Source: a virus. From it: 44,774 nt of DNA. The position numbers and the translations under genes were made by a program. Where the stretch lies: IMG/VR virus record IMGVR_UViG_3300038421_000061, positions 1 to 44,774 of that record; one strand, 5' to 3'. The notes under the pieces are model-generated. The model saw nothing but the letters and a program-made list of their open reading frames with translations. It had not been told where the DNA came from and ran no database searches. Shown here in pieces: positions 6,967 through 13,784 of this stretch (within the stretch, counting starts at the first letter, position 1; the number at the start of each line of letters is the position of its first letter).

Positions 6967-6983
6967 TGCTCTTGTCCTCTCCC
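6963..6983 (-). repeat. repeated gene-junction element, copy A
   Basis: 21 bp identical to 7556-7576. Read leftward it is GGGAGAGGACAAGAGCAGTG plus A: ribosome site, the tail codons of one gene (GRGQEQ) and the GTGA stop/start overlap of the next. Confidence 0.8.
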
Positions 6984-7559
6984 AAGCACTGCGTCGTACA
7001 GATCCCGGGCCATCCGGGCGTCGCCCAGTGCGGTGTGCCGGTCGGCTTCGTCGTACTTCAGCCCGTACGCGGCGAGCAGGTCATCGAAGCCCCACGGCGG
7101 CGTCATCCTCAGCGCGCCAGCGGCCAACGTCTCGACGTCGACCAGGTGGTAGTGGTTGGTCGCGGCCTGGGAATGCTTCGCCAGGAAGCGCTGAAGGAAG
7201 CGCTCATCGAACCAGGGCACCGCGCCCACGAGGTACGCGCCGTCGAGCATCGGCGCCAGCTCGGCGGCGACCCGACTAGCGAGCGTCCGCCGCTCGGGAT
7301 CAGTGCGCGGGTAGCCCTCGTAGTCGGGGTGCACGGTCCGGCTTGCCGACTGCTCCATCAGCTTTGCCAATATCGACCGCTGGTAGTACCGGCCGATGCG
7401 CAGCCCGGTCGGCTCGGCGCCCTTCAGGCTCGGACGGAGTTGCCACTCGTACTCCACATCGGGCTGTCCATCCTCGCGGAGGATCGCGCCGATCTCCCAG
7501 ATCTCACAGCGGTCCGGGTTCAGCCCGGTGGTCTCCGTGTCGATGAAAACGATCTTCAC
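6963..7559 (-). CDS. DnaQ-like 3'-5' exonuclease
   Basis: The 198-residue protein is a DEDDh exonuclease. Exo I is FIDTETTGL at residues 5-13, giving the catalytic D7 and E9. An Exo II-like LVGAVPWFDERFLQRF lies near residue 115. Exo III is HTALGDARMARDLYDAV near residue 180, with the H and D of the active site. The family removes 3' nucleotides from DNA or RNA and can proofread or process ends. GTG at 7559 is in a GTGA overlap; the open frame extends further upstream only as a shadow of other genes. No phage DNA polymerase is present, so it may act with host replication or with the recombination genes. Confidence 0.94.
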   Translation of the reverse strand: MKIVFIDTETTGLNPDRCEIWEIGAILREDGQPDVEYEWQLRPSLKGAEPTGLRIGRYYQRSILAKLMEQSASRTVHPDYEGYPRTDPERRTLASRVAAELAPMLDGAYLVGAVPWFDERFLQRFLAKHSQAATNHYHLVDVETLAAGALRMTPPWGFDDLLAAYGLKYDEADRHTALGDARMARDLYDAVLGRGQEQ

Positions 7560-7576
7560 TGCTCTTGTCCTCTCCC
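7556..7576 (-). repeat. repeated gene-junction element, copy B
   Basis: Exact 21-bp match to copy A at 6963. A diverged copy sits at 7822-7845 (core tgctcttgtcctctc on the plus strand), and a shorter match (tgtcctctccc) lies upstream of the start at 3535. Confidence 0.8.
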
Positions 7577-7825
7577 GGCACCCGCAAAGTCGGCTGCGTA
7601 CTCCCGGATCAATGCGGAGTACACCGATGGTGGGAGCGGCACGTCCGGTCCCTTGTCGATGGAATCGGCGAGCACGCCGAGCGCGGCGGCCAGCCCGGCG
7701 CAGAGGGCAACGTCCCGGTCGACGGCGCCGAGGGTGCCCGCGTGCCACGGCAGCAGCGTCTCTTCGACTGCCCGGTCGGTCGCCTCCAGCATGTTGCTGG
7801 CAACGACGGTTGACAGACTGATCAT
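7556..7825 (-). CDS. hypothetical protein, 89 aa
   Basis: ATG at 7825 in an ATGA overlap. The helical sequence MISLSTVVASNMLEATDRAVEE... LCAGLAAALGVLADSIDKG has a hydrophobic central helix that could pack in an oligomer or touch a membrane. It ends in GRGQEQ encoded by the repeated junction. Function unknown. Confidence 0.8.
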   Translation of the reverse strand: MISLSTVVASNMLEATDRAVEETLLPWHAGTLGAVDRDVALCAGLAAALGVLADSIDKGPDVPLPPSVYSALIREYAADFAGAGRGQEQ

Positions 7826-8040
7826 GCTTGCTCTTGTCCTCTCTCGATGCCCCGAAGGGCCGCGCGTACGGCATCCTTGTGGTCCCGGTGCCAGCGCTTC
7901 CGGGCCGCGTCGCTGTCCAGCACCGCCGAGCGCCAACCGCACGAGCAGACGGCAGCGCCGACCTTCCCCCGGTAGCCGAGGACGTCGAAGATTCGGCCCT
8001 CACGCTTCAACTCATGACCGGGCAGGCGGTTGTCTATCAC
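7822..8040 (-). CDS. small C2H2-like zinc protein, 72 aa
   Basis: GTG at 8040 in a GTGA overlap. The segment CSCGWRSAVL...KRWHRDH gives a C-x-C-x15-H-x2-H style cluster, a pattern I recognise in many small actinophage proteins. It ends RGQEQA from the repeated junction sequence. A nucleic-acid or protein-contact role is likely but unproven. Confidence 0.82.
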   Translation of the reverse strand: MIDNRLPGHELKREGRIFDVLGYRGKVGAAVCSCGWRSAVLDSDAARKRWHRDHKDAVRAALRGIERGQEQA

Positions 8041-8303
8041 TCGGTGCTCCTCTCGCCCCGAAGGGCCTCACGCGCCAGGGCAACGCCCCGGCGGAACGTC
8101 TCATCAGGTAGCCGGCGCAGGTCTCGCCACGTCGCCAGGTCCTGTGAATGCCGGCATCGGTGAGGGGTGAGCGCATGGGGATCCCCGCCGCACCGATGCG
8201 GCACGAACGACACCCAACCTCCTCGGCGAGGGCTCCAGAGCCAGACCAGGACGGATCCGCAGGGCGAGCACGCGGCCTGAGTGGGCGGGTCGGGGATCTC
8301 CAC
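8037..8303 (-). CDS. Cys/His-rich hypothetical protein, 88 aa
   Basis: GTG at 8303, 3 nt after the upstream stop. An N-terminal CSPCG and a central HRCGG...HRCRHSQD supply four cysteines and several histidines that could bind zinc. The C-terminal half is an amphipathic helix (RLPDETFRRGVALAREAL). It ends GERSTE; the same ERST tail is found at 21132 and comes from a shared junction sequence. Confidence 0.8.
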   Translation of the reverse strand: MEIPDPPTQAACSPCGSVLVWLWSPRRGGWVSFVPHRCGGDPHALTPHRCRHSQDLATWRDLRRLPDETFRRGVALAREALRGERSTE

Positions 8304-8306
8304 AGC

Positions 8307-8810
8307 TCACCCCGCCTCCACCGCTCGAAGGTGCGTTCGGTGCACGAGGTGCTTCTCGGGGAGGTTGCAGCACATCCCTTCGCCGACGAATGGGTGTGGC
8401 GCGGGCCGCGCCCCTTCCCCCTTCGTAGAAGGGGGGGCAGGGCTGCTGTGACTACCGCCGTGAGTCACGCGTGACTCACCCGTTGGTTTGCCGTGACGGC
8501 GGTCGCGTAGCCGGCGCTGCCGATCCGCCGCGTCCTGCCGCCGCTTGCGCACCTTCTCAGCCGATGGGTTCATCGGGAAGTACCGCAGATCGCGGTACCC
8601 GGTCTCCTCGATCGCCCACAAGCTGACATCCACCAGCCGCGTGATCCACTCCGCGGTGCCGTACATCCGCGCGACCTCCAACGGCACGAGGCCGTCGGTC
8701 AGGTTGCGTGCGATCCACGAGCCGCAACGGGCGTAGAGCCCCGCCGCTGGTGTGCCAGCCCGGACAACCTCAGGCCAGGAATCCCACCCGTCATCGAGCC
8801 AGTACGCCAT
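8307..8810 (-). CDS. replisome-organizer-like protein
   Basis: The 167-residue protein begins MAYWLDDGWDSWPEVVRAGTPAAGLYARCGSWIA and continues through a VSLWAIEETGYRDLRYFPMNPSAEKV segment. This matches the N-terminal winged-helix region of phage replication-initiation / replisome organizer proteins, in which a short basic helix (RKRRQDAADRQRRLRDRR) follows. The C-terminal 60 residues are low complexity and end with a Cys/His segment. ATG at 8810 directly follows the methyltransferase stop. The gene contains the palindrome cluster at 8417-8503, reminiscent of origins placed inside initiator genes (as in lambda O). The function call rests on pattern similarity only. Confidence 0.72.
   Translation of the reverse strand: MAYWLDDGWDSWPEVVRAGTPAAGLYARCGSWIARNLTDGLVPLEVARMYGTAEWITRLVDVSLWAIEETGYRDLRYFPMNPSAEKVRKRRQDAADRQRRLRDRRHGKPTGESRVTHGGSHSSPAPPSTKGEGARPAPHPFVGEGMCCNLPEKHLVHRTHLRAVEAG
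8417..8503. other. palindrome and hairpin cluster inside the replication gene, candidate origin
   Basis: Three nested or adjacent elements occur: an 8-bp stem CCCCCTTC-gta-GAAGGGGG (8417-8435); a perfect 20-bp palindrome GTGAGTCACGCGTGACTCAC (8460-8479); and an outer inverted repeat ACCGCCGT (8454-8461) / ACGGCGGT (8496-8503) that encloses it. The pentamer GTGAC or its complement recurs at 8448, 8464, 8471 and 8493. They fall in the low-complexity linker part of the gene, where sequence can serve DNA binding without harming the protein. Origin function is inference. Confidence 0.5.
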
Positions 8811-9764
8811 TCAGACCTCGGCGAACAGAGTCGGTATCGCCATCTCCTCATCCAGTCGGCGCAGGTTGTCCACCGCGGTACGCCAATACGACGGCTTCAA
8901 CTCGATGCCGATCCCCTTCCTGCCGAACTTCACCGCGGTGTAGACCTCCGACCCGATCCCGGCGAACGGGGTCAGCACCAACTCCCCGGGATTGCTCCAC
9001 AGCCGGATACACCGCTCGATCAGATCCAGCTGCAGCGGGCAGATGTGCCGCTCGTCCGCGTCATCCCGGGCCACCCGGACATTTAGCGTGTTGGTTTCCT
9101 GGATCTCGTACCAGCAGTCCCGGGGGACGATCAGCCCCTCCTTCACCATGGCTTCCCATGGTTCGTCGGTGCCCTGCCAGATCGGCCGGGCCCACTGAAT
9201 CCAGGTGTCGTTGTCCACGTCGCCGCGGATCGGGTCCGGGTTGTCGCCGGGCGCGCGGAACATCAGCAAATAGTCGGCGAGTGCCGGCCGGGTCATCGCC
9301 GAGTCCCGCCGCAGGGTTTGGAACATCAGGGCCTGGGCCTTGGTGCGGATCGCCTGCGCCTGCGGGTCCTTGTCGACGGTCACCTCGCCGTGGAAGATCC
9401 AGCCGGCGTCGGTGAACGCCCGGATCACCTCCCCGCGGAAGTCGGTCATCCCCACCACACCATGGGTCGTCTTGGTGGTGGTGATCTGCTGGACGTGGAC
9501 GCACGCCAGCCGGCCCGGCCGGGTCACCCGCAGTTGCTCGCGGATGATGAACCGATAGTGATCGAAGAACTCGCCCCGACTCCGGGAGTTGGACAGGTCC
9601 CGCGGGCTCGGGGAGTAGTTGTAGAGCTGGGCGAACGGCGGTGAGCACACCGACAGGTCCACCGAGTCGTCGGGGATCTCGGCGAGCCGCTCGCACGAGT
9701 CGCCCAACAGCAGCCGCCAGGACTCACCGGCGGCCTCATCGGTCACGTACATGTCCTCGGTCAC
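8811..9764 (-). CDS. DNA methyltransferase, beta class, probably N4-cytosine
   Basis: The 317-residue protein has catalytic motif IV SPPF at residues 41-44 near the N-terminus and the SAM-binding motif I near the C-terminus (LTPFAGIGSE, about residue 268). This order defines beta-class amino-methyltransferases. SPPF rather than DPPY favours N4-methylcytosine, though N6-adenine cannot be excluded. The central 150 residues would hold the target-recognition domain. GTG at 9764 forms a GTGA overlap with the helicase stop; an ATG at residue 5 is the alternative. No cognate restriction enzyme gene is seen. Confidence 0.93.
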   Translation of the reverse strand: MTEDMYVTDEAAGESWRLLLGDSCERLAEIPDDSVDLSVCSPPFAQLYNYSPSPRDLSNSRSRGEFFDHYRFIIREQLRVTRPGRLACVHVQQITTTKTTHGVVGMTDFRGEVIRAFTDAGWIFHGEVTVDKDPQAQAIRTKAQALMFQTLRRDSAMTRPALADYLLMFRAPGDNPDPIRGDVDNDTWIQWARPIWQGTDEPWEAMVKEGLIVPRDCWYEIQETNTLNVRVARDDADERHICPLQLDLIERCIRLWSNPGELVLTPFAGIGSEVYTAVKFGRKGIGIELKPSYWRTAVDNLRRLDEEMAIPTLFAEV

Positions 9765-11053
9765 GCGGCCAGCCTCCAATGTGTATCGCGCATCTGCTCC
9801 ACGAGTTCGCCCGTGAACCGGGCGGCCTCGCGCTCCTTGCGGCCGACGTTCGCCGCTATCTGTCCCTCCAGCTCGGACAGCACGATGTGCACGTGCACCG
9901 GCCGGGCCTGCCCGTACCGCCAACACCGCCGGATGGCCTGGTAGTACGCCTCATAGCTGTCGTTGAGTCCGACGAACACCATCCGGGCGCAGTGCTGCCA
10001 GTTGAGGCCGAACGCCGCGATTCCTGGCTTGGTCACAAGGGTCTGTACGTCGCCTGCGGCGAACCCCAGTAGCAGTTCCGCCTTCTGCTCCGGGCTCATC
10101 GAGCCGTGAACGTTCACCGCGCCGGGGATCGCTCGAGCGAGTCGGTCCGCTTCGTCGTTGAGCCCGCACCACAACAGCCACGGCTCGCCAGGCTCAGCGG
10201 CCACCAACTGGGCGGCCCGTTCCACCCTGGCAGCGAGGGTCTCCCGGCGCACCTTCGCCCGACCGCCAACACCGCCCAGGTCGGTCGGGAAAAGCTGCCC
10301 CTCGGCGTGCATGTCGACCGGCACCAACTCCGGCCGGATCGACAACTCGGGCAGCACGTACCCGTCGTCGGGAAATCCGATGTCTGACGGCCGGCGAAGT
10401 GCCACAGCCCAGCCGGACATCCACCGGAACATGGGCGCGCGGGCGTGGCCCTTCGGACGCCACCCCTGATCGTCGTGCACGAAGTAGGTCGAGAGCATCT
10501 CCACCCGGCTAGCTCGGCCGAGGAACTCGGCATGGTTCGCCAACTCGGCCACGTCGTTCGGCGCCGGCGTGGCTGAGCACGCCAGTCGCCGCGGCACGTC
10601 CGCGAACTGGGCTATCAGCCGGTTCCGGGTGGCGCTGGCGAAGTCCTTCAGGATGGACGACTCGTCCAGCACCACCGCGTCCAGCGACTCCGGGTCGAAG
10701 CGGTCCACCATCTCGTAGTTGGTGATCCGGATGCCTTCCGGTTCGCCGTCCTCGCGCACGTACCGCACGGTCAAGCCGATCCGCTCGGCCTCCCGCACCG
10801 TCTGCGCGCACACCGCCAGCGGGGCGACAATCAGCGCCCTGGACCCGGACAGCCGTGCCCATTCCAGCTGCATCCGGGTCTTGCCCAGCCCCGTGTCCGC
10901 CCACACCGCACACCGGCCGGTGCGCACCGCCCACGCCACGATCCGGGCCTGCCACGGGTGCAGGCTCGGATGCACCTCGGCCACGTCGACCGGCGTTCCG
11001 GCAGCACCCGCACGGGCCTGCTTCGCGGCCAGAAACTCATGGTACGGCGTCAC
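9761..11053 (-). CDS. SNF2-like superfamily 2 helicase
   Basis: The 430-residue protein has the SF2 motifs in order: Q-like region SLHPWQARIVAWA, Walker A ADTGLGKT (52-59), motif II LDESS (129-133), motif III SATPAPND (160-167), and a C-terminal domain with motif V-like TKPGIAAFGLNWQ and motif VI YYQAIRRCWRYGQ (about 375-387). These identify an ATP-driven DNA translocase of the SNF2/phage helicase group. GTG at 11053 in a GTGA overlap. It is coupled to the methyltransferase downstream; such helicase-methyltransferase pairs recur in actinophages. It may serve replication, recombination or protection of DNA. Confidence 0.95.
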   Translation of the reverse strand: MTPYHEFLAAKQARAGAAGTPVDVAEVHPSLHPWQARIVAWAVRTGRCAVWADTGLGKTRMQLEWARLSGSRALIVAPLAVCAQTVREAERIGLTVRYVREDGEPEGIRITNYEMVDRFDPESLDAVVLDESSILKDFASATRNRLIAQFADVPRRLACSATPAPNDVAELANHAEFLGRASRVEMLSTYFVHDDQGWRPKGHARAPMFRWMSGWAVALRRPSDIGFPDDGYVLPELSIRPELVPVDMHAEGQLFPTDLGGVGGRAKVRRETLAARVERAAQLVAAEPGEPWLLWCGLNDEADRLARAIPGAVNVHGSMSPEQKAELLLGFAAGDVQTLVTKPGIAAFGLNWQHCARMVFVGLNDSYEAYYQAIRRCWRYGQARPVHVHIVLSELEGQIAANVGRKEREAARFTGELVEQMRDTHWRLAA

Positions 11054-11232
11054 GCCGCTGCCTCCTTGTTCTCTCGGTGCTCCCGGACGTAGTGCGCCTC
11101 GAACGCGTCATCGGCAGCCTTCGGCGGGTCCCCGCCCACCGGCACATCAACCACCTGCCATTCGCCCCTCAGCGGGCATCCGGGCAGGGTGCACCGGTAG
11201 CGGGCACGCCAGTCCCCGAGCCGGCGCCTCAC
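11050..11232 (-). CDS. small C2H2-type zinc protein, 60 aa
   Basis: GTG at 11232 in a GTGA overlap. C14 and C19 (YRCTLPGCPLRGEW) and a distal H47-x4-H52 (EAHYVREHR) form a plausible zinc site. The protein is otherwise short and basic. Function unknown. Confidence 0.8.
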   Translation of the reverse strand: MRRRLGDWRARYRCTLPGCPLRGEWQVVDVPVGGDPPKAADDAFEAHYVREHRENKEAAA

Positions 11233-11642
11233 GCCGCCCTCCTTCGCCGCGCGCGGGCGCGCTCAGCAGCCCGGTACGCCAGCACACACCGGGCGTCCGG
11301 CTCCTCGCCGCGGCTCTTGTGCCGCTTGTACGCCGCGACCGTCCCGCACGGCTTCAGTGGTGTGGAGAGCGCCGGATGCGACATGCACAGCGGGCACTCG
11401 TGCGGTTCGATCTGGCGCGGCTCCCGCTTCGACACCCGCGACTTGGACGGGCCGATCCACCGCTGCCCGGCCACCACGCAGTCAACCCACGTCGTGCCAC
11501 CGGTCAGCTCCCGGCACCGGTCCAGCATCACGCAGTGATGCAGACACACATGCACCCCGAGGTCGCCGGGGCTGGTGGACGGCGGGAAGAAGACATCATC
11601 GTCGACCTTCCGGCATGCGGCGCGCGCGAACGGGTCAATCAT
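11229..11642 (-). CDS. WhiB-like regulator fused to a C-terminal Cys/His domain
   Basis: The 137-residue protein starts MIDPFARAACRKVDDDVFFP, the standard N-terminus of WhiB iron-sulfur regulators, with the first cluster cysteine at C10, then VCLHHCVMLDRC. The spacing there is C-x3-C-x5-C instead of the usual C-x2-C-x5-C, and the GVWGG turn typical of WhiB is replaced by VDCVVAGQRW. A second module follows (HECPLCMSHP... CGTVAAYKRHKSRGEEPDARC), a Cys/His motif common in actinophage proteins. Phage WhiB proteins can compete with host WhiB, as reported for TM4. ATG at 11642 overlaps the upstream stop by 8 nt. Confidence 0.88.
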   Translation of the reverse strand: MIDPFARAACRKVDDDVFFPPSTSPGDLGVHVCLHHCVMLDRCRELTGGTTWVDCVVAGQRWIGPSKSRVSKREPRQIEPHECPLCMSHPALSTPLKPCGTVAAYKRHKSRGEEPDARCVLAYRAAERARARRRRAA

Positions 11643-12000
11643 CAGTGGCCGCCCGGCGCGCACGTTCCCGCCTCGCCCGCTTCTGACACCGGGTAGAGCA
11701 GAACTGCTGATTCGATGCGACCTTCGTGTAGATCTTGTGACACGATCCGCAGTCGGCCTGCCCGAAATCGCGGACACGCAACGGGTCCGCAGGCTCAGGC
11801 TTCGGCACCGGCTTCAATTCTGGCGGCGGGGCCGGTGCGGGCACGACCAGCCCGAGCACTTCCAACAGGTCGGCGTTTCCGGTACGCCGCAGATACCGTC
11901 CCGCCGCGGCGCACGTGGCCGCGTGTAGCCGAGCCTCTTCACCCTGCCGCACCCGGATCCGGGTTGTGCCCATCCCCCCGCGCAGCGCGTCAACCGCCAT
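11635..12000 (-). CDS. hypothetical protein with C-terminal zinc ribbon, 121 aa
   Basis: ATG at 12000 (another at residue 10), overlapping the upstream stop by 11 nt. A helical N-terminus leads to a Pro-rich linker (PAPAPPPELKPVPKPEP), then ADCGSCHKIYTKVASNQQFCSTRCQKRARRERARR: four cysteines in two CxxC or CxxxC pairs followed by a very basic tail, the profile of a nucleic-acid-binding zinc ribbon. Confidence 0.83.
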   Translation of the reverse strand: MAVDALRGGMGTTRIRVRQGEEARLHAATCAAAGRYLRRTGNADLLEVLGLVVPAPAPPPELKPVPKPEPADPLRVRDFGQADCGSCHKIYTKVASNQQFCSTRCQKRARRERARRAATDD

Positions 12001-12172
12001 GCTGCACCTTCCTCTCGCACCGCTTGCACCGCGCCGGAGGGGCGCCGATCAGATGCACCGACGAAGACACCCAGAAGCCGCACAACGCTGGGCCCACCGT
12101 CTCGCCCAATTTCCATGCGGTCGCGTGCATCCGGGTTATGTCGTTGTTCGGACGCCACACCACGTCAGGCAC
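11990..12172 (-). CDS. small Cys/His protein, 60 aa
   Basis: The GTG at 12172 overlaps the upstream stop by 8 nt (GTGCCTGA) and gives MPDVVWRPNNDITRMHATAWKLG. An ATG ten codons further upstream is possible but would overlap more. The motif pattern MHATAWKLG...ALCGFW...RCKRCERKV is seen in other unknown actinomycete phage proteins and could bind zinc with H16, C36, C53 and C56 (approximate positions). Confidence 0.78.
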   Translation of the reverse strand: MPDVVWRPNNDITRMHATAWKLGETVGPALCGFWVSSSVHLIGAPPARCKRCERKVQHGG

Positions 12173-12368
12173 CGCACACCTCCCGATCCAGCAGTGCGTC
12201 ATCCTCGGGCGGCTCGAGGGCGGGGATTCGTACGGTCACCACGCGCGGCACCCTCTTCGGTGACGGGTTGGTCTTGCGCCAGCACACCGGCCCCCACCCA
12301 CGCGCGATGGATTCCGGGGTGCGGAGCTTGCGCTCACACCAGCGGCACCGGGGGATCGGCTCATCCAC
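12165..12368 (-). CDS. DUF6011-type small zinc protein, 67 aa
   Basis: The sequence CRWCERKLRTPESIARGWGPVCWRK matches the DUF6011 pattern (C-x2-C-x-R/K-x-L ... S-x2-R-G-x-G-P-x-C-x3-K), a short treble-clef-like zinc motif found in many phages. GTG at 12368, overlapping the upstream stop by 8 nt. Function unknown. Confidence 0.87.
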   Translation of the reverse strand: MDEPIPRCRWCERKLRTPESIARGWGPVCWRKTNPSPKRVPRVVTVRIPALEPPEDDALLDREVCGA

Positions 12369-12600
12369 CGGGTGCCCCGATCTTCCGCAGGCACCGCCGG
12401 CACTTCGGCAGCGCCGCCGCGGTCTCGTACTCCAGCTGAGACCCGGTGCCGCGCCACTGGTCGTACGTCCACGGACCGATCCCGCACTCGCTGACGCATT
12501 CCCGCGGGCTGGTCAGCGCGTGCGTTACCTTCCCGTCGACGGTGTAGCGCCACTCGTACCGGTCCACCACGCGTGTCGGCTCATCCGCCATCGCGGTCAT
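12361..12600 (-). CDS. hypothetical protein with CxxC pair, 79 aa
   Basis: ATG at 12600 in an ATGA overlap with the PAPS-reductase-like gene. The protein contains YEWRYTVDGKVTHALTSPRECVSECG, then a C-terminal KCRRCLRKIG that could bind metal with the earlier cysteines. An ATG in-frame three codons later is possible. Function unknown. Confidence 0.8.
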   Translation of the reverse strand: MTAMADEPTRVVDRYEWRYTVDGKVTHALTSPRECVSECGIGPWTYDQWRGTGSQLEYETAAALPKCRRCLRKIGAPGG

Positions 12601-13439
12601 GTGAAGCACATCCCGTTGTCGCACCCGGTGTCGTCGTGCTCGCTGATGTCGAAGATGGGCAGCATCGCGCCCGCCTCCGGGATCGCGTCCGCGAGCGGCC
12701 GGTTGAACCGGGTCAGGTAAACCGGGTCCTTCTCCAATGTGGTCCGGCGCTCGTTGAGCAGGTCCTCCAAGTCGCACGCCCGACGGAACAGGTCCGGTTC
12801 GTCGCGACGCATCTCCGCCCACACCTGCGGCCGGTGGAACGGGCAGAACCAGCACGCCGACTTGCCCGGCACCGGCAGCCCGGCCGCGCTGATGACACGT
12901 TCGCAGTCCTGCCGCCGCAACGGCGGATTCTGGTCGAGCAGCGGATACACCGGATGCTCGTATGGCATCGCGCGCCGCTTGTTGACGCGCTCGATCTCAT
13001 CCAGGCTGATCCCGATACCGACCGTGGCCGGATTGTCCTCGGTGGCGCCGTGCGCCTTCAGCCACGCGCCGATGACCTCGATCTTGTACGTGGCGGTACA
13101 CGAGCGGGTACCCGGCGCCCCGTTGGACATACGCACCGGGATCGGCAGCGACCGCGACCCCTCCCGGGTCAGGCGGCCATACAGCGTCTCGACCTGGCCA
13201 GCAGCAACCCCGCGCTGGCGCACCTTGTGCAACTCGTGCAACTCGATGCCGTGCCGCTCGGCGTACGGGCCCGCCACCTCACGGACGTACGTCAGCGTTC
13301 CCGGGTGTTCCGAGTCGTCGCCGACGTTGGCGAACAGGAACACCGGGAAGTCGATGCGACCGGTCGCGGCCAGCACGAGCGCGGCCGTCGACTGGACACC
13401 CCCGCCGTAGCTGAACGCCCGCAGCGTTGTCGCGCTCAT
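12597..13439 (-). CDS. PAPS-reductase-like PP-loop ATPase
   Basis: The 280-residue protein has a PP-loop variant FSYGGGVQSTAAL (residues 8-20), which binds ATP or an adenylylated substrate in the N-type ATP pyrophosphatase superfamily. Four cysteines (RSCTATYKI, QDCERVI, and ACWFCPFH) resemble iron-sulfur-bearing relatives such as DndC. The family includes phage proteins annotated as PAPS reductases whose substrate is unknown. No DndA, DndB, DndD or DndE homologue is seen here, so phosphorothioation is not supported by context. ATG at 13439 in an ATGA overlap with the small gene at 13436. Confidence 0.9.
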   Translation of the reverse strand: MSATTLRAFSYGGGVQSTAALVLAATGRIDFPVFLFANVGDDSEHPGTLTYVREVAGPYAERHGIELHELHKVRQRGVAAGQVETLYGRLTREGSRSLPIPVRMSNGAPGTRSCTATYKIEVIGAWLKAHGATEDNPATVGIGISLDEIERVNKRRAMPYEHPVYPLLDQNPPLRRQDCERVISAAGLPVPGKSACWFCPFHRPQVWAEMRRDEPDLFRRACDLEDLLNERRTTLEKDPVYLTRFNRPLADAIPEAGAMLPIFDISEHDDTGCDNGMCFT

Positions 13440-13615
13440 TGCAGCGTGATCGAGTAGACGGACCAGCCACCGACGGCCGGATATCGATGCTGGTTCAGGT
13501 CGCGCGCCTTCTTCGCCGCGCCAACCATCGACTTGGCGACGATCAATTCCTCCTCGACAACCGTGCTCCAGCGGAACACGACCCGATACGTATTCAGGTT
13601 CGGCTCACCCGCCAT
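13436..13615 (-). CDS. small hypothetical protein, 59 aa
   Basis: ATG at 13615 follows CGGAGGTACCG, the same ribosome sequence found before the next gene upstream, and the stop overlaps the PAPS-like start (ATGA). The product MAGEPNLNTYRVVFRWSTVVEE... is a beta strand pair followed by a helix (LIVAKSMVGAAKKARDL). Small but well coupled. Function unknown. Confidence 0.78.
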   Translation of the reverse strand: MAGEPNLNTYRVVFRWSTVVEEELIVAKSMVGAAKKARDLNQHRYPAVGGWSVYSITLQ

Positions 13616-13784
13616 CGGTACCTCCGGTGCGAGCCAGATAGATGGTCGATCCCACAGCGACCGCGGTAGGGAGACGCACCCACCACGTCGGCGACGCGCC
13701 GATTACCTGATCGGCAACGCCGAGGAACGCGACCACGGCGGCGGAGACGCCGAGGGCGGCGGCGAGCGCACGATCCCTACGCAT
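13605..13784 (-). CDS. small membrane protein, 59 aa
   Basis: ATG at 13784 with GGAGG 5 nt upstream. Two hydrophobic segments (about residues 6-24, LAAALGVSAAVVAFLGVAD, and 34-48) suggest two membrane helices. It ends GGTDGG, encoded by the ribosome-site repeat that serves the next gene. Function unknown. Confidence 0.8.
   Translation of the reverse strand: MRRDRALAAALGVSAAVVAFLGVADQVIGASPTWWVRLPTAVAVGSTIYLARTGGTDGG

Noticed and set aside
12597-13439. Phosphorothioate (Dnd) modification system
   Set aside because: Only a PP-loop DndC-like protein is present; no cysteine desulfurase or DndB, DndD or DndE homologue was seen.
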